From: Mesorhizobium sp.
GTDB lineage: Bacteria; Pseudomonadota; Alphaproteobacteria; Rhizobiales; Rhizobiaceae
Direction of reading: 5' to 3'
NCBI RefSeq assembly: GCF_024509055.1
Contig: NZ_JANINM010000225.1
Location: forward strand, 1-41,311
DNA: 41,311 nt
A program made the position numbers and the translations under genes. Of the stretch, positions 15,408-24,034 are shown one piece after another (positions within the stretch are counted from its first letter, which is position 1; the number at the start of each line of letters is the position of its first letter). Under the pieces are notes generated by a model that saw only the letters and a list, made by a program, of their open reading frames with translations, searched no databases and was not told the origin of the DNA.

Positions 15408-15850
15408 GCCGCCTGTTCGGCGCGTTTCTTCTCGATCTGGCCGATCGCGTCGACCACGGCATCGAAGGTAAGCATGGTCGAGGCATGGCGCGCCTTGTAG
15501 TCGCGCACCGGCTCAAGATATTTGAGATCGGCAAAACGGCCTTCCGGCGGCGCGCCGTTTTCCTTGAGCATCTTCAGCATGGCTTCGCGCACGCCGCGTA
15601 ATTCCTCGGCGCTCGCGCCGATCACGTGCCGCGCCATGATCGAAGACGACGCCTGACCGAGCGCGCACGCCTTCACGTCATGCGCGAAATCGCTCACCAC
15701 ATCGCCGTCCATCTTGAGGTCGACGGTTACGGTCGAACCGCACAACTTGGAATGTGCGCGCGCGGTCGCGTCGGGGCGATCGAGTCTGCCGATCCGCTCG
15801 ATATTACCGGCGAAGCCAAGAATTTTCGCATTGTAGACGTCGTCGATCAT
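15404..15850 (-). CDS. IscU/SufU/NifU-N-like Fe-S scaffold paralogue
   Basis: A 148-residue protein of the NifU N-terminal/IscU/SufU scaffold family, on which Fe-S clusters are normally built from cysteine desulfurase sulfur. It matches the SufU-like form: opening MIDDVYNAKILGFAGNIERI, the first ligand region SKLCGSTVTVDL (Cys37), and the second VKACALGQASSSIMARHVIG (Cys62). Departures from the canonical scaffold are visible. The residue two after Cys37 is Ser, not the usual Asp. At the third ligand site (usually KC.. after VR) the sequence is VRDYKARHASTML, so Cys is replaced, with His122 nearest. It may bind zinc or a cluster differently, or be a non-scaffold paralogue. ATG 15850 is chosen from family homology. 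Confidence 0.88.
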   Translation of the reverse strand: MIDDVYNAKILGFAGNIERIGRLDRPDATARAHSKLCGSTVTVDLKMDGDVVSDFAHDVKACALGQASSSIMARHVIGASAEELRGVREAMLKMLKENGAPPEGRFADLKYLEPVRDYKARHASTMLTFDAVVDAIGQIEKKRAEQAA

Positions 15851-15923
15851 GTTTTTCCAATCCGTCGCCGCCCGGCGAACAGGCTTTGCCGCTCTTGCGT
15901 CTTCCTTTCGCTCCGCACAACCA

Positions 15924-15953
15924 TATATAATGACGGCAGCCGGGCATCGACAA
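15924..15953 (-). promoter_or_regulatory. Predicted promoter of the Fe-S scaffold gene
   Basis: -35 TTGTCG (15953-15948), 18-base spacer, -10 TATATA (15929-15924), about 75 bases upstream of the ATG at 15850. The same AT-rich patch reads TATAAT (15926-15931) on the other strand and could serve folE, but no good -35 is seen for that. Confidence 0.45.
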
Positions 15954-16091
15954 GGCAAGCATAAGCCATTGTCCCTGCTCATCTGTTCACGCCGCTTACG
16001 GGCTGGAAACGGGGCGAGTTTCTAACACCCGAAAGGTCGTGGTCCGTTTAACTCGTCCCTCCATCGAGTGGGACTACGGGAGACGCCTTTT

Positions 16092-16721
16092 ATGGATGCC
16101 GTCATCAAGAAAATCATGCCCCCATCGTCCTACCTGGACAAACCGGTCACCGACCGGCCGACCGAAGCCGAGGTCGAGGCCGCGGTGCGCGTGTTGCTGC
16201 GCTGGACCGGCGACAACCCCGAGCGCGAAGGCCTTGTCGACACGCCGAAGCGTGTCACCAAAGCCTTCCGCGAAATGTTCAACGGTTACGACATGTGTCC
16301 GGCCGACGAGCTTGGCCGCACCTTCGAGGAGGTAGCCGGCTATGACGATCTCGTCATTGTGAAGGACATAAAGTTCCACTCCCACTGTGAGCACCACATG
16401 GTGCCGATCATCGGCAAGGCGCATGTCGGCTACTTGCCGGACGGCAAGGTCGTCGGCCTGTCGAAGATCGCGCGTGTCGTCGACATCTTCGCGCATCGCC
16501 TGCAGACGCAGGAAGCGATGACCGCGCAGATCGCCGGCGTCATCCAGGACGTGCTCAATCCGCGCGGCGTCGCCGTCATGATCGAGGCCGAGCATATGTG
16601 CATGGCCATGCGCGGCATCCGCAAGCAGGGCTCCACGACGCTGACCTCGACCTTTACCGGCGTCTTCAGGGACACGCCCGAGGAGCAGGTTCGCTTCGTC
16701 ACCATGGTGCGGAACAGCTGA
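16092..16721 (+). CDS. folE: GTP cyclohydrolase I
   Basis: FolE, 209 residues, converts GTP to 7,8-dihydroneopterin triphosphate, the first step of tetrahydrofolate synthesis, in the cytoplasm. The zinc site is intact: Cys99 and His102 in [11 protein letters not shown] and Cys170 in [11 protein letters not shown]. The signature [20 protein letters not shown] and the closing [16 protein letters not shown] complete the family pattern. ATG at 16092 is chosen because GGGAG lies 9 bases upstream; an in-frame GTG at 16068 is less likely. hisI follows 37 bases downstream on the same strand, so the two are probably co-transcribed. Confidence 0.97.
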   Translation: MDAVIKKIMPPSSYLDKPVTDRPTEAEVEAAVRVLLRWTGDNPEREGLVDTPKRVTKAFREMFNGYDMCPADELGRTFEEVAGYDDLVIVKDIKFHSHCEHHMVPIIGKAHVGYLPDGKVVGLSKIARVVDIFAHRLQTQEAMTAQIAGVIQDVLNPRGVAVMIEAEHMCMAMRGIRKQGSTTLTSTFTGVFRDTPEEQVRFVTMVRNS

Positions 16722-16758
16722 CCGGCGGCAGCCGGTCTCGACCCAACAAGGACCGGCA

Positions 16759-17217
16759 ATGTCGGCACTGGAATTCCCGAAAGCTTCATCGGACAAGAAG
16801 GCGCTGGAGGAAGGCGACGTCCTTTCTCCGCGCTTCGATGCCGCGGGCCTCGTCACCGTCGTCGTAACCGACGCCGCCGACGGCATGCTCCTGATGGTTG
16901 CGCACATGAATGCCGAGGCTCTGGCGCTCACGCTCGAGACCGGCATCGCCCACTATTGGTCGCGCTCGCGCAACGCGTTGTGGAAGAAGGGGGAAACCTC
17001 GGGCAACTTCCAGCACGTCGTCGAGATGCGCACGGATTGTGACCAGGACGCGATATGGTTGCGCGTCAAAGTGTTGGGCCACGACGCAACCTGCCACACC
17101 GGCAGGCGTTCTTGTTTTTATCGGACGGTGGGGCTGACAGGTGGCAAGGCGACGCTTGCCGGCGACGGCAGCACGCCGCTGTTCGATGCGGAAGAGACGT
17201 ATCGGAAGTCGGTGTGA
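16759..17217 (+). CDS. hisI: Phosphoribosyl-AMP cyclohydrolase
   Basis: HisI, 152 residues, opens the purine ring of phosphoribosyl-AMP in the third step of histidine synthesis. It is the stand-alone cyclohydrolase, not fused to HisE. The family motifs are [33 protein letters not shown], the metal-binding [12 protein letters not shown] and [11 protein letters not shown], whose cysteines with DCDQD bind zinc and magnesium. ATG 16759 follows AAGGA by 7 bases. It lies directly after folE, away from other his genes. A hairpin follows in the gap before the patatin gene. Confidence 0.96.
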   Translation: MSALEFPKASSDKKALEEGDVLSPRFDAAGLVTVVVTDAADGMLLMVAHMNAEALALTLETGIAHYWSRSRNALWKKGETSGNFQHVVEMRTDCDQDAIWLRVKVLGHDATCHTGRRSCFYRTVGLTGGKATLAGDGSTPLFDAEETYRKSV

Positions 17218-17263
17218 ACCATTCAATATTCACAAGCCACCCATATTCACTATTCTCAAACGT

Positions 17264-17282
17264 CCTTCCTGTAGAAGGAAGG
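17264..17282 (+). promoter_or_regulatory. Hairpin covering the upstream ribosome site of the patatin gene
   Basis: CCTTCCT-GTAGA-AGGAAGG, a perfect 7-bp stem. Its 3' arm is the purine-rich AGGAAGG(TGG) that would serve a start at 17296, so the 5' arm acts as an anti-Shine-Dalgarno. A second site, GGGAG at 17291-17295, remains free and suits the ATG at 17302. It could instead be a terminator after hisI, but no U tract follows. Confidence 0.4.
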
Positions 17283-17295
17283 TGGGACAAGGGAG

Positions 17296-18264
17296 ATGAT
17301 GATGCTCGAATGGGCGTCATTCGCTAGCAGGTCGGATGTTCGGGAGGCCAACGGCCTCTCCGAAGGGGCCGCCGACCCGAAGCCGCCGAAGAAGACTGGC
17401 ATCTCGCTGGCGCTGGGCGGCGGTTGCGCCCGCGGCTGGGCCCATATCGGCGTGTTGCGCGCGCTCGACGAGGCCGGCATCGAAGTCTCGATGATCGCCG
17501 GCACTTCGATCGGCGCGCTGGTCGGTGGCTGCTATCTTTCCGGCAAGCTGGACGAGCTGGAAGAGTTCGCCAGGAGCCTGACCAAGCGCCGCATCTTCGG
17601 CCTTCTCGATCTCAACCTGCGCGGAAGCGGCCTGTTCGGTGGCATGAAGCTCGACGCTCGGCTGCGCGAGCACATGACCGGCATCCGCTTCGAGGATCTG
17701 CCGAAGCCCTTCGTGGCTGTCGCTTCCGAAATCCGCACCGGTCATGAAATCTGGCTGTCGAACGGCTCGCTGATCACCGCCATGCGCGCCTCCTATGCTC
17801 TGCCCGGCGTCTTCGAGCCTGTGACCTGCAACGGGCGTGTGCTGGTCGACGGCGCGCTGGTCAATCCTGTGCCGGTCTCCGTCTGTCGCGCCTACGAGCA
17901 ACCGCTGGTCGTGGCGGTCAACCTGCACTACGACCTGTTTGGCCGCGCTGCTGTCATCAAACACAGCGCCGGGGAGCTTTTCGTCGAAAGCGACGCACCG
18001 CGTGCCGGCCAGTTCACCTCGCAGCCGCCACACCAGACACGCCTTGGTATCACCGGCGTCATGGTCGAAGCCTTCAACATCATTCAGGACCGGATTTCGC
18101 GCGCAAGGCTCGCCGGCGATCCGCCAGACATGTCGCTGCAGCCCAAGCTCAGCCATATCGGCCTGACCGAGTTCCACCGCGCCGACGAAGCCATCCGCCT
18201 CGGCTACCAGGCGACGATGTCCCAGATCGGCGAACTGACCCGGCTGCAGTCGGTTCTGGCCTGA
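17296..18264 (+). CDS. Patatin-like phospholipase family protein
   Basis: A 322-residue patatin-fold lipid acyl hydrolase. It has the Ser-Asp dyad and oxyanion hole of the family: LALGGGCARGWAHIGVL (residues 38-54), GTSIG with nucleophile Ser71, and DGA with Asp185 (VLVDGALVNPVPV). It is close to bacterial RssA/YlbK-like proteins. No signal peptide is visible, so it is likely cytoplasmic. Three consecutive ATG codons (17296, 17299, 17302) offer starts; GGGAG favours 17302, while AAGGAAGGTGG favours 17296. The start proper is preceded by a hairpin that masks the latter site. It may belong to the folE-hisI transcript (gap 78 bases). Substrate unknown. Confidence 0.9.
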   Translation: MMMLEWASFASRSDVREANGLSEGAADPKPPKKTGISLALGGGCARGWAHIGVLRALDEAGIEVSMIAGTSIGALVGGCYLSGKLDELEEFARSLTKRRIFGLLDLNLRGSGLFGGMKLDARLREHMTGIRFEDLPKPFVAVASEIRTGHEIWLSNGSLITAMRASYALPGVFEPVTCNGRVLVDGALVNPVPVSVCRAYEQPLVVAVNLHYDLFGRAAVIKHSAGELFVESDAPRAGQFTSQPPHQTRLGITGVMVEAFNIIQDRISRARLAGDPPDMSLQPKLSHIGLTEFHRADEAIRLGYQATMSQIGELTRLQSVLA

Positions 18265-18309
18265 GACGCCTATCTCTCGCGCTATTCGGGCGCTTCCCCG
18301 TGGAATGCT

Positions 18310-20106
18310 TTAGGCCAATGCCGCGTCCGTCACGCGGAATTGCACCGTGCGGTTTCCGTTCCAATGATTGGCCGACAGCGAGCCGGCGACATGGACGGTC
18401 TTGCCCCTGTTCTTGAAAAGGAATTCGCCGAGCGCGGTGTCGACGGCGCGAAAGGCGATCGCCTGGATGCTGCCGCCGCTCTGCGACCGCAGGTCGGCGC
18501 GGATGTGGTTGGTGCCGATGGCGCGCGCATCGGCCAGCCGATGGCGCGGCAGCACGAATACCGGCGCGATATGTCCGGCGCCGAACGGGCCTGCCTTCTC
18601 CAGCGCGTCGAGCAGGGTCAGCGTCGCTCCTTCGGCCGCAAGCGCGCCGTCGATCGCCAGGCTCTCCTCGCTTTGCAGGCGAAAGACGTCGGCCGCCGCG
18701 CGTTCCTCGAAGAAGGCCCGCAGCGCCCCCAGCTTCGCGCGTTCGACGGTGATGCCTGCCGCCATGGCGTGTCCACCGCCTTTGACGATCAGACCCGCCT
18801 CGGCCGCCTCGCGCACCAGCCGGCCAAGATCGAAGCCCGACACCGAGCGTCCCGACCCGGTGCCGATTCCGTTTGAATTGAAGGCGATGGCGAAAGCAGG
18901 CCGCCGCGCATGATCCTTCAGCCGGGAGGCGATCAACCCGACAATGCCGGGGTGCCAGTTGTTGCTGGCCGTGACCACGACCGCCGGGCCGCTGCCGCCG
19001 GCAAGCTCCGCGTCGGCTTCCGCCCGAGCCTGCGCCAGCATCTCCAGTTCCATCTGCTGCCGCTCCTGGTTGAGCCGGTCGAGCGTCTCGGCGATGCTTG
19101 CCGCCTCGACCGGATCGTCTGTCGCCAAGAGGCGGCTGCCGAGCGCCGCGTCGCCGATCCGGCCGCCGGCATTGATGCGTGGTCCGATCAGGAAAGAGAG
19201 ATGAAACGTGTTGATCGGCTCGCCGATGCGCGAAACCCGCGCCAGCGCCGCCAATCCCTCATTCTTCTGCTGGCGCGCCACCTGCAGGCCCTTCACCACG
19301 AAGGCGCGATTGACGCCTGTTAGCGGCACCACATCGCAAACCGTCGCCAGCGCAACGAGGTCGAGCAGCGAAAGCAGATCCAGCGGCGCTGCACCCGGCA
19401 GCCGCTCGCGCAAAACCTTCGCGGTCTGCACCAGGCAGAGGAAGACGACGCCGGCCGCGCAAAGATGGCCCTGCCCCGAAAGGTCGTCGTCGCGGTTTGG
19501 ATTGACTACAGCGTTCGCCGCCGGCAGCGGACCTCCGACCTGATGGTGATCGAGCACCACTACATCGGCGCCGGCCTCTTTCGCCGCTTCGATCGAAGCA
19601 GCGCTGTTGGTTCCGCAATCGACGGTGACGATCAGCCTGGCGCCGCGCGAGATGAGTTCGCGCATGGCCTCGGGATTGGGGCCGTAGCCTTCGAAGATAC
19701 GGTCCGGGATATAGATCTCGGATGGGACCGAGAAATGCGTGAGGAAGCGTTTCAGGAGCGCGGACGACGCAGCGCCATCGACATCGTAGTCGCCGAAGAT
19801 CGCGACCTTTTGGCCGGCCACGATCGCATCGGCCAGCCGCGCGGCGGCTTTCTCCATGTCGGTCAGCGAGGCCGGGTTCGGCAAAAGCTCGCGGATGGTC
19901 GGATCGAGGAAGCGTTCGGTCTGCTCCGCGCTGACACCCCGTCCGGCAAGCACGCGCGCCACGATGTCCGGCACGCCGTGGCCCTGCGCGATGGCCAAGG
20001 CAACCATGTCCTGCCGCTCGGTCAGCCGGTGCTCCCAGGAGACACCGGTTGCCGACTGCCTGACATCGAGGAAGAAGCGTTTCTCGCCCGTCACGCGGCG
20101 CGCCAT
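18310..20106 (-). CDS. recJ: Single-stranded-DNA-specific exonuclease RecJ
   Basis: RecJ, 598 residues, a 5'-3' single-strand exonuclease used in recombinational and mismatch repair. The DHH phosphoesterase motifs are present in order: VAIFGDYDVDGAASSALL (motif I), TVDCGTNS (motif II region) and VVVLDHHQVGGPLP (motif III, DHH). The DHHA1 domain is GTGSGRSVSGFDLGRLV with KGGGHAMAAGITVE. The C-terminal OB-like part ends the protein. ATG at 20106 is taken; a GTG two codons upstream is possible, and neither has a strong ribosome site. It lies downstream of glpX across a 127-base gap holding a palindromic repeat. Together with hom and the aminotransferase it forms a leftward run. Confidence 0.95.
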   Translation of the reverse strand: MARRVTGEKRFFLDVRQSATGVSWEHRLTERQDMVALAIAQGHGVPDIVARVLAGRGVSAEQTERFLDPTIRELLPNPASLTDMEKAAARLADAIVAGQKVAIFGDYDVDGAASSALLKRFLTHFSVPSEIYIPDRIFEGYGPNPEAMRELISRGARLIVTVDCGTNSAASIEAAKEAGADVVVLDHHQVGGPLPAANAVVNPNRDDDLSGQGHLCAAGVVFLCLVQTAKVLRERLPGAAPLDLLSLLDLVALATVCDVVPLTGVNRAFVVKGLQVARQQKNEGLAALARVSRIGEPINTFHLSFLIGPRINAGGRIGDAALGSRLLATDDPVEAASIAETLDRLNQERQQMELEMLAQARAEADAELAGGSGPAVVVTASNNWHPGIVGLIASRLKDHARRPAFAIAFNSNGIGTGSGRSVSGFDLGRLVREAAEAGLIVKGGGHAMAAGITVERAKLGALRAFFEERAAADVFRLQSEESLAIDGALAAEGATLTLLDALEKAGPFGAGHIAPVFVLPRHRLADARAIGTNHIRADLRSQSGGSIQAIAFRAVDTALGEFLFKNRGKTVHVAGSLSANHWNGNRTVQFRVTDAALA

Positions 20107-20149
20107 CTGCACATCATCATTGCGCAGATATCAATATGCGGCCGCGGTA

Positions 20150-20208
20150 GCAATTCCGGGAAAGTCGGCAATTCCAGGAAAACTGTGAAAGTCTCTCTTG
20201 GAATTGCG
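20150..20208. repeat. Palindromic intergenic repeat, copy D (module 1 with an extra left arm)
   Basis: GCAATTCCGGGAAA (20150-20163) followed by GCAATTCCAGGAAAA (20168-20182) and the closing arm TTGGAATTGC (20199-20208). The left arm is duplicated. It lies between glpX and recJ and would form a hairpin in their shared transcript, which could separate the expression of the two genes. Confidence 0.75.
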
Positions 20209-20233
20209 ACAAGCGATTGCGCGCCGGGCGAAA

Positions 20234-21217
20234 TCAGAACTTTTCCAGGTCCTGGTGGCGCGCCTTGATCTCGCGCACCGTCCGCGAGGATGAACGCAGC
20301 ACGATGGTATGGGTGGTGATGAAGGTGCGGCCGAACTTCACCCCGTCGAGCATGTTGCCGTCGGTGACGCCGGTCGCGGCGAACAGCACGTCGCCGCGCG
20401 CCATGTCCTGCGCCCTATAAACGCGCTTCGGATCGGATATGCCCATCTTTTCCGCCCGGGCGACCTTCTCCGGCGTGTCGAGGATCAGCCGGCCCTGCAT
20501 CTGCCCGCCGGTGCAGCGAAGCGCTGCCGCGGCAAGCACGCCTTCCGGCGCGCCGCCCGTGCCGAGATAGATGTCGATGCCGGTTTCTTCCGGATCGGTG
20601 GTGTGGATGACGCCGGCGACATCGCCGTCGCCGATCAGCCGGATCGCCGCGCCCGTGGCGCGCACGGCGTCGATCAGGCCCGCATGGCGGGGCCGGTCCA
20701 GGATGCAGGCGGTGATCTCGGAAACGGACACGCCCTTGGCCTTGGCGAGGTTGGCGAGGTTCTCTGCCGGCGAGGCATCGATATCGATGAGGCCCTCCGG
20801 ATAGCCGGGCCCAATGGCGATCTTGTCCATATAGACGTCGGGGGCGAACAGCAGGCTGCCCTTCTCCGCGATCGCAATGACCGCCAGCGCGTTGGGCAGG
20901 TTCTTGGCGCAGATCGTCGTGCCTTCGAGCGGATCAAGCGCGATGTCCACCGCCGGACCTTTGCCCGTGCCGACCTCCTCGCCGATATAGAGCATCGGCG
21001 CCTCGTCGCGCTCGCCCTCGCCGATCACCACGGTGCCCTTGATGGCAAGCCGGTTGAGTTCCTGGCGCATGGCGTCAACCGCGACCTGGTCGGCGGCCTT
21101 TTCGTCACCACGACCGCGCAGCCTTGCCGCGGCGACAGCGGCCCGCTCGGTGACGCGCACCACTTCCATGGTGAGGATTCGGTCGAGGCCGGCAGCGATG
21201 TTCTGGGCCATGTTCAT
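20234..21217 (-). CDS. glpX: Class II fructose-1,6-bisphosphatase
   Basis: GlpX, 327 residues, dephosphorylates fructose-1,6-bisphosphate in gluconeogenesis (some members also act on sedoheptulose-1,7-bisphosphate). Family motifs are visible: GDEKAADQVAVDAMR, IGEGERDEAPMLYIGEEVG, and the metal/phosphate site DIALDPLEGTTICAK. ATG at 21217 (MNMAQNIAAGLDRILTMEVV) follows GAGGAAC by 7 bases; upstream in-frame codons lack a ribosome site. It sits downstream of hom and upstream of recJ on the same strand, with palindromic repeats on both sides, so expression may be partly uncoupled from those neighbours. Confidence 0.96.
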   Translation of the reverse strand: MNMAQNIAAGLDRILTMEVVRVTERAAVAAARLRGRGDEKAADQVAVDAMRQELNRLAIKGTVVIGEGERDEAPMLYIGEEVGTGKGPAVDIALDPLEGTTICAKNLPNALAVIAIAEKGSLLFAPDVYMDKIAIGPGYPEGLIDIDASPAENLANLAKAKGVSVSEITACILDRPRHAGLIDAVRATGAAIRLIGDGDVAGVIHTTDPEETGIDIYLGTGGAPEGVLAAAALRCTGGQMQGRLILDTPEKVARAEKMGISDPKRVYRAQDMARGDVLFAATGVTDGNMLDGVKFGRTFITTHTIVLRSSSRTVREIKARHQDLEKF

Positions 21218-21248
21218 GAATAGCGTTCCTCGTTGATTGTTGCTTCGA

Positions 21249-21292
21249 GCAATCCCGGATGGAAGACCGCTGGGCACTCTTCCTGGAATTGC
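21249..21292. repeat. Degenerate palindromic repeat, copy E
   Basis: GCAATCCCGGATGGAAGA ... TCTTCCTGGAATTGC, a decayed module 1 in the hom-glpX gap, about 30 bases upstream of the glpX start. Confidence 0.55.
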
Positions 21293-21413
21293 ATCCGCCT
21301 CCCGCCAGAGGCGCGCCTCTTCTGGCAAAGCTCCATGACAACGGCAAGACTTGCCCTGTCAATTTTTGAAAGAGCAGCAATATCAATCGATTGAAGGCGA
21401 AATGTGACGCCGG

Positions 21414-22727
21414 CTATTCCGCCCGCTCGATGCGGATCACCTGTGGCTTGTCGGTCAGATGGCCGTCCTTGGTGATGCCTTCTACAGCCTTGCGCACCGC
21501 GGCTTCCGTCGTCTCGTGGGTGACGAGGATGACCGTCTTCTGCGCATCGGTTTCCGGTCCGGCGGCCTGCTGCACGATCGATTCCAGCGAGATGTCGTTG
21601 TCGGCCATGCGCTTGGCGATGGCGGCAAAGACGCCGATGCGGTCATGCACGGTGAGCCGGATGAAATAGCCGCCGGCATGGCTGCGCATCCGCGCCTTCT
21701 TGTAGGGCTTGAGCTCTTTGGCCGGCCAACCGAAAACCGGCCCGTGCTGGAAGCCGGGGCGGCTCTTGGCGATGTCGGCAATGTCGCCGACAACGGCTGA
21801 GGCGGTTGCATTGCCGCCCGCGCCCGGGCCGGAGAGCAGCAACTCGCCCAGAATGTCGGTCTCGATCGCCACCGCATTGGTGACGCCGTGCACCTGCGCG
21901 ATCACCGATGCCGTCGGGACCATGGTCGGGTGCACGCGCTGCTCGATGCCGCTTTCAGTACGCTGGGCGACGCCGAGCAGCTTGATGCGGTAGCCGAGCT
22001 CGCCCGCCGCGCGGATGTCGGCCTGGGTGATGTTGGAGATGCCTTCCATGTAGATGTCGCCGGCGGCGATCTTGGTTCCGAACGCCAGGCTGGTCAGGAT
22101 CGACAGCTTGTGCGCCGTATCGTGCCCTTCGATGTCGAACGTCGGGTCCGCCTCGGCATAGCCGAGCCGCTGGGCGTCCTTCAGGCACGCGTCGAACGAA
22201 ATGCCTTCGGCCTCCATGCGGGTCAGGATGTAGTTGCAGGTGCCGTTGAGGATGCCGAAGACGCGGGTCACCGAATTGCCGGCCATCGCCTCGCGCATCG
22301 TCTTGATGACCGGAATGCCGCCGGCCACCGCCGCCTCGTAGTTGAGCAGCACGCCCTTCTTCTCGGCGATCTCGGCCAGTTGCACGCCGTGCTTGGCGAG
22401 CAGCGCCTTGTTGGCGGTGACCACGTGGCGTCCCGCCTCCAGCGCCGCCTTCACCGATTGCCGGGCGGGTCCTTCGTCGCCGCCGATCAGCTCGACAAAG
22501 ACGTCGATGTTTGCCTTCTCGGCCATCTTGACGGCATCGTCGTACCATTTGGCGGCGCCGAGATCGACGCCGCGGTCGCGCTTCGGATCGCGGGCCGAGA
22601 CGGCGGCCACGACGATGTCGCGCCCGCACTGGCGGGTGAGTTCGGCCGCCTTGTCGCGCAGCACACGCGCCACCGAGGCGCCGACCGTGCCGAGGCCGGC
22701 AATTCCAACACGCAATGCTTCAGCCAT
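21414..22727 (-). CDS. hom: Homoserine dehydrogenase with ACT domain
   Basis: A 437-residue NAD(P)-dependent homoserine dehydrogenase, reducing aspartate semialdehyde to homoserine for threonine and methionine synthesis. The Rossmann nucleotide site is LRVGIAGLGTVGASVARVL. The catalytic region has VTANKALLAKHG, NYEAAVAGGIPVIKTMREAM and the signature GILNGTCNYILTRME with ADPTFDIEGHDTAHKL. The C-terminal ACT domain (GGYFIRLTVHDRIGVFAAIA to RIERAE) implies feedback control by an amino acid, usually threonine. It is monofunctional, with no aspartokinase fusion. The start is 41 bases after the aminotransferase stop, so the two are probably co-transcribed. Confidence 0.97.
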   Translation of the reverse strand: MAEALRVGIAGLGTVGASVARVLRDKAAELTRQCGRDIVVAAVSARDPKRDRGVDLGAAKWYDDAVKMAEKANIDVFVELIGGDEGPARQSVKAALEAGRHVVTANKALLAKHGVQLAEIAEKKGVLLNYEAAVAGGIPVIKTMREAMAGNSVTRVFGILNGTCNYILTRMEAEGISFDACLKDAQRLGYAEADPTFDIEGHDTAHKLSILTSLAFGTKIAAGDIYMEGISNITQADIRAAGELGYRIKLLGVAQRTESGIEQRVHPTMVPTASVIAQVHGVTNAVAIETDILGELLLSGPGAGGNATASAVVGDIADIAKSRPGFQHGPVFGWPAKELKPYKKARMRSHAGGYFIRLTVHDRIGVFAAIAKRMADNDISLESIVQQAAGPETDAQKTVILVTHETTEAAVRKAVEGITKDGHLTDKPQVIRIERAE

Positions 22728-22768
22728 GTCCGGCGACGCCCCTCAAATTCGATAAATGTCAGGCAAGT

Positions 22769-23986
22769 TCAGCGGCGCGCGGTCAGCGGCACGACATTGT
22801 TGGGCTGCTTGGCGGTCGATGCCAGGAAGCGCTTGATGTTGCGCGCTGCCTGCCGGATCCGGTGCTCGTTCTCGACCAGCGCCACACGGACGAATTCGTC
22901 CCCATGCTCACCGAAGCCGATGCCGGGCGCGACCGCCACGTCTGCATGCTCGATGAGCAGCTTGGAGAATTCGAGCGAGCCCAGAGCGCGGAACTGCTCC
23001 GGGATCGGCGCCCAGGCGAACATCGAGGCCGCCGGGGCGGGAATGGTCCAGCCGGCGCGGGTGAAGGAATCGACCATCACGTCGCGGCGCTTGTGGTAGA
23101 CCTCGCGCACCTCGGCGATGTCGGCGCCGTCGCCGTTGAGCGCATGCGCGGCCGCCACCTGGATCGGCGTGAAGGCGCCGTAGTCGAGATAGGACTTGAC
23201 CCGGGTGAGCGCAGCGATCAGCCGTTCGTTGCCGACGGCGAAGCCCATTCGCCAGCCGGGCATGGAGAAGGTCTTGGACATCGAGGTGAACTCGACGCAG
23301 ACGTCTATCGCGCCCGGAACCTGCAGCACCGAGGGCGGCGGGTTGCCGTCGAAATAGATTTCGGAATAAGCGAGATCCGAAAGGATGATGATGTCGTTCT
23401 TCTTCGCGAAGGCGACCACGTCCTTGTAGAAATCGAGCGAGGCGACCAGCGCGGTCGGGTTCGACGGGTAGTTGAGGATCAGCGCCAGCGGCTTCGGTAT
23501 CGAGTGGCGGATGCCGCGCTCGACCGCCGGGATGAAGCCGTCGTCGGGCTCCACTTGCAGCGAGCGGATGACGCCGCCCGACATGATGAAGCCGAAGGCG
23601 TGGATCGGATAGGTCGGGTTGGGGCAAAGGATGACATCGCCGGGCGCGGTGATGGCCTGCGCCATATTGGCGAAGCCTTCCTTGGAGCCGAGCGTCGCGA
23701 CCACCTGCGTGTCGGGATTGAGCTTCACGCCGAAGCGGCGCTGATAGTAATTGGCCTGGGCGCGGCGCAGGCCCGGGATGCCGCGCGACGAGGAATAGCG
23801 ATGCGTGCGCGGATCGCGCACCACTTCGCACAATTTGTCGACGATGGCCGCCGGCGTCGGCAGGTCCGGATTGCCCATGCCAAGGTCGATAATGTCGGCG
23901 CCGCGCGAGCGGGCGCTGGCCTTCAGCCGATTGACCTGCTCGAACACGTAAGGCGGAAGCCGGCGAACCTTGTGAAACTCTTCCAT
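22769..23986 (-). CDS. Class I/II aminotransferase, AlaC-like
   Basis: A 405-residue PLP-dependent fold-type I aminotransferase, closest in wording to the AlaC (YfdZ) alanine transaminase group, which moves an amino group between alanine and 2-oxoglutarate. Visible are the opening EEFHKVRRLPPYVFEQVNRL, IIDLGMGNPDLPTP, YSSSRGIPGLRRA, NYPSNPTA, SDLAYSEIYFDG and the PLP-lysine motif SMSKTFSMPGWRMGF with Lys238. It directly precedes hom, an arrangement seen in other Rhizobiales, which suggests a link to aspartate-family amino acids. An LL-diaminopimelate or aspartate aminotransferase role cannot be excluded from sequence alone. It is the first gene of the leftward run ending with recJ. Confidence 0.88.
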   Translation of the reverse strand: MEEFHKVRRLPPYVFEQVNRLKASARSRGADIIDLGMGNPDLPTPAAIVDKLCEVVRDPRTHRYSSSRGIPGLRRAQANYYQRRFGVKLNPDTQVVATLGSKEGFANMAQAITAPGDVILCPNPTYPIHAFGFIMSGGVIRSLQVEPDDGFIPAVERGIRHSIPKPLALILNYPSNPTALVASLDFYKDVVAFAKKNDIIILSDLAYSEIYFDGNPPPSVLQVPGAIDVCVEFTSMSKTFSMPGWRMGFAVGNERLIAALTRVKSYLDYGAFTPIQVAAAHALNGDGADIAEVREVYHKRRDVMVDSFTRAGWTIPAPAASMFAWAPIPEQFRALGSLEFSKLLIEHADVAVAPGIGFGEHGDEFVRVALVENEHRIRQAARNIKRFLASTAKQPNNVVPLTARR

Positions 23987-24034
23987 TTCCAGTTCCAGAC
24001 GATCAGAGAGGCGTTTTCGGCGCGCGATATAGAC

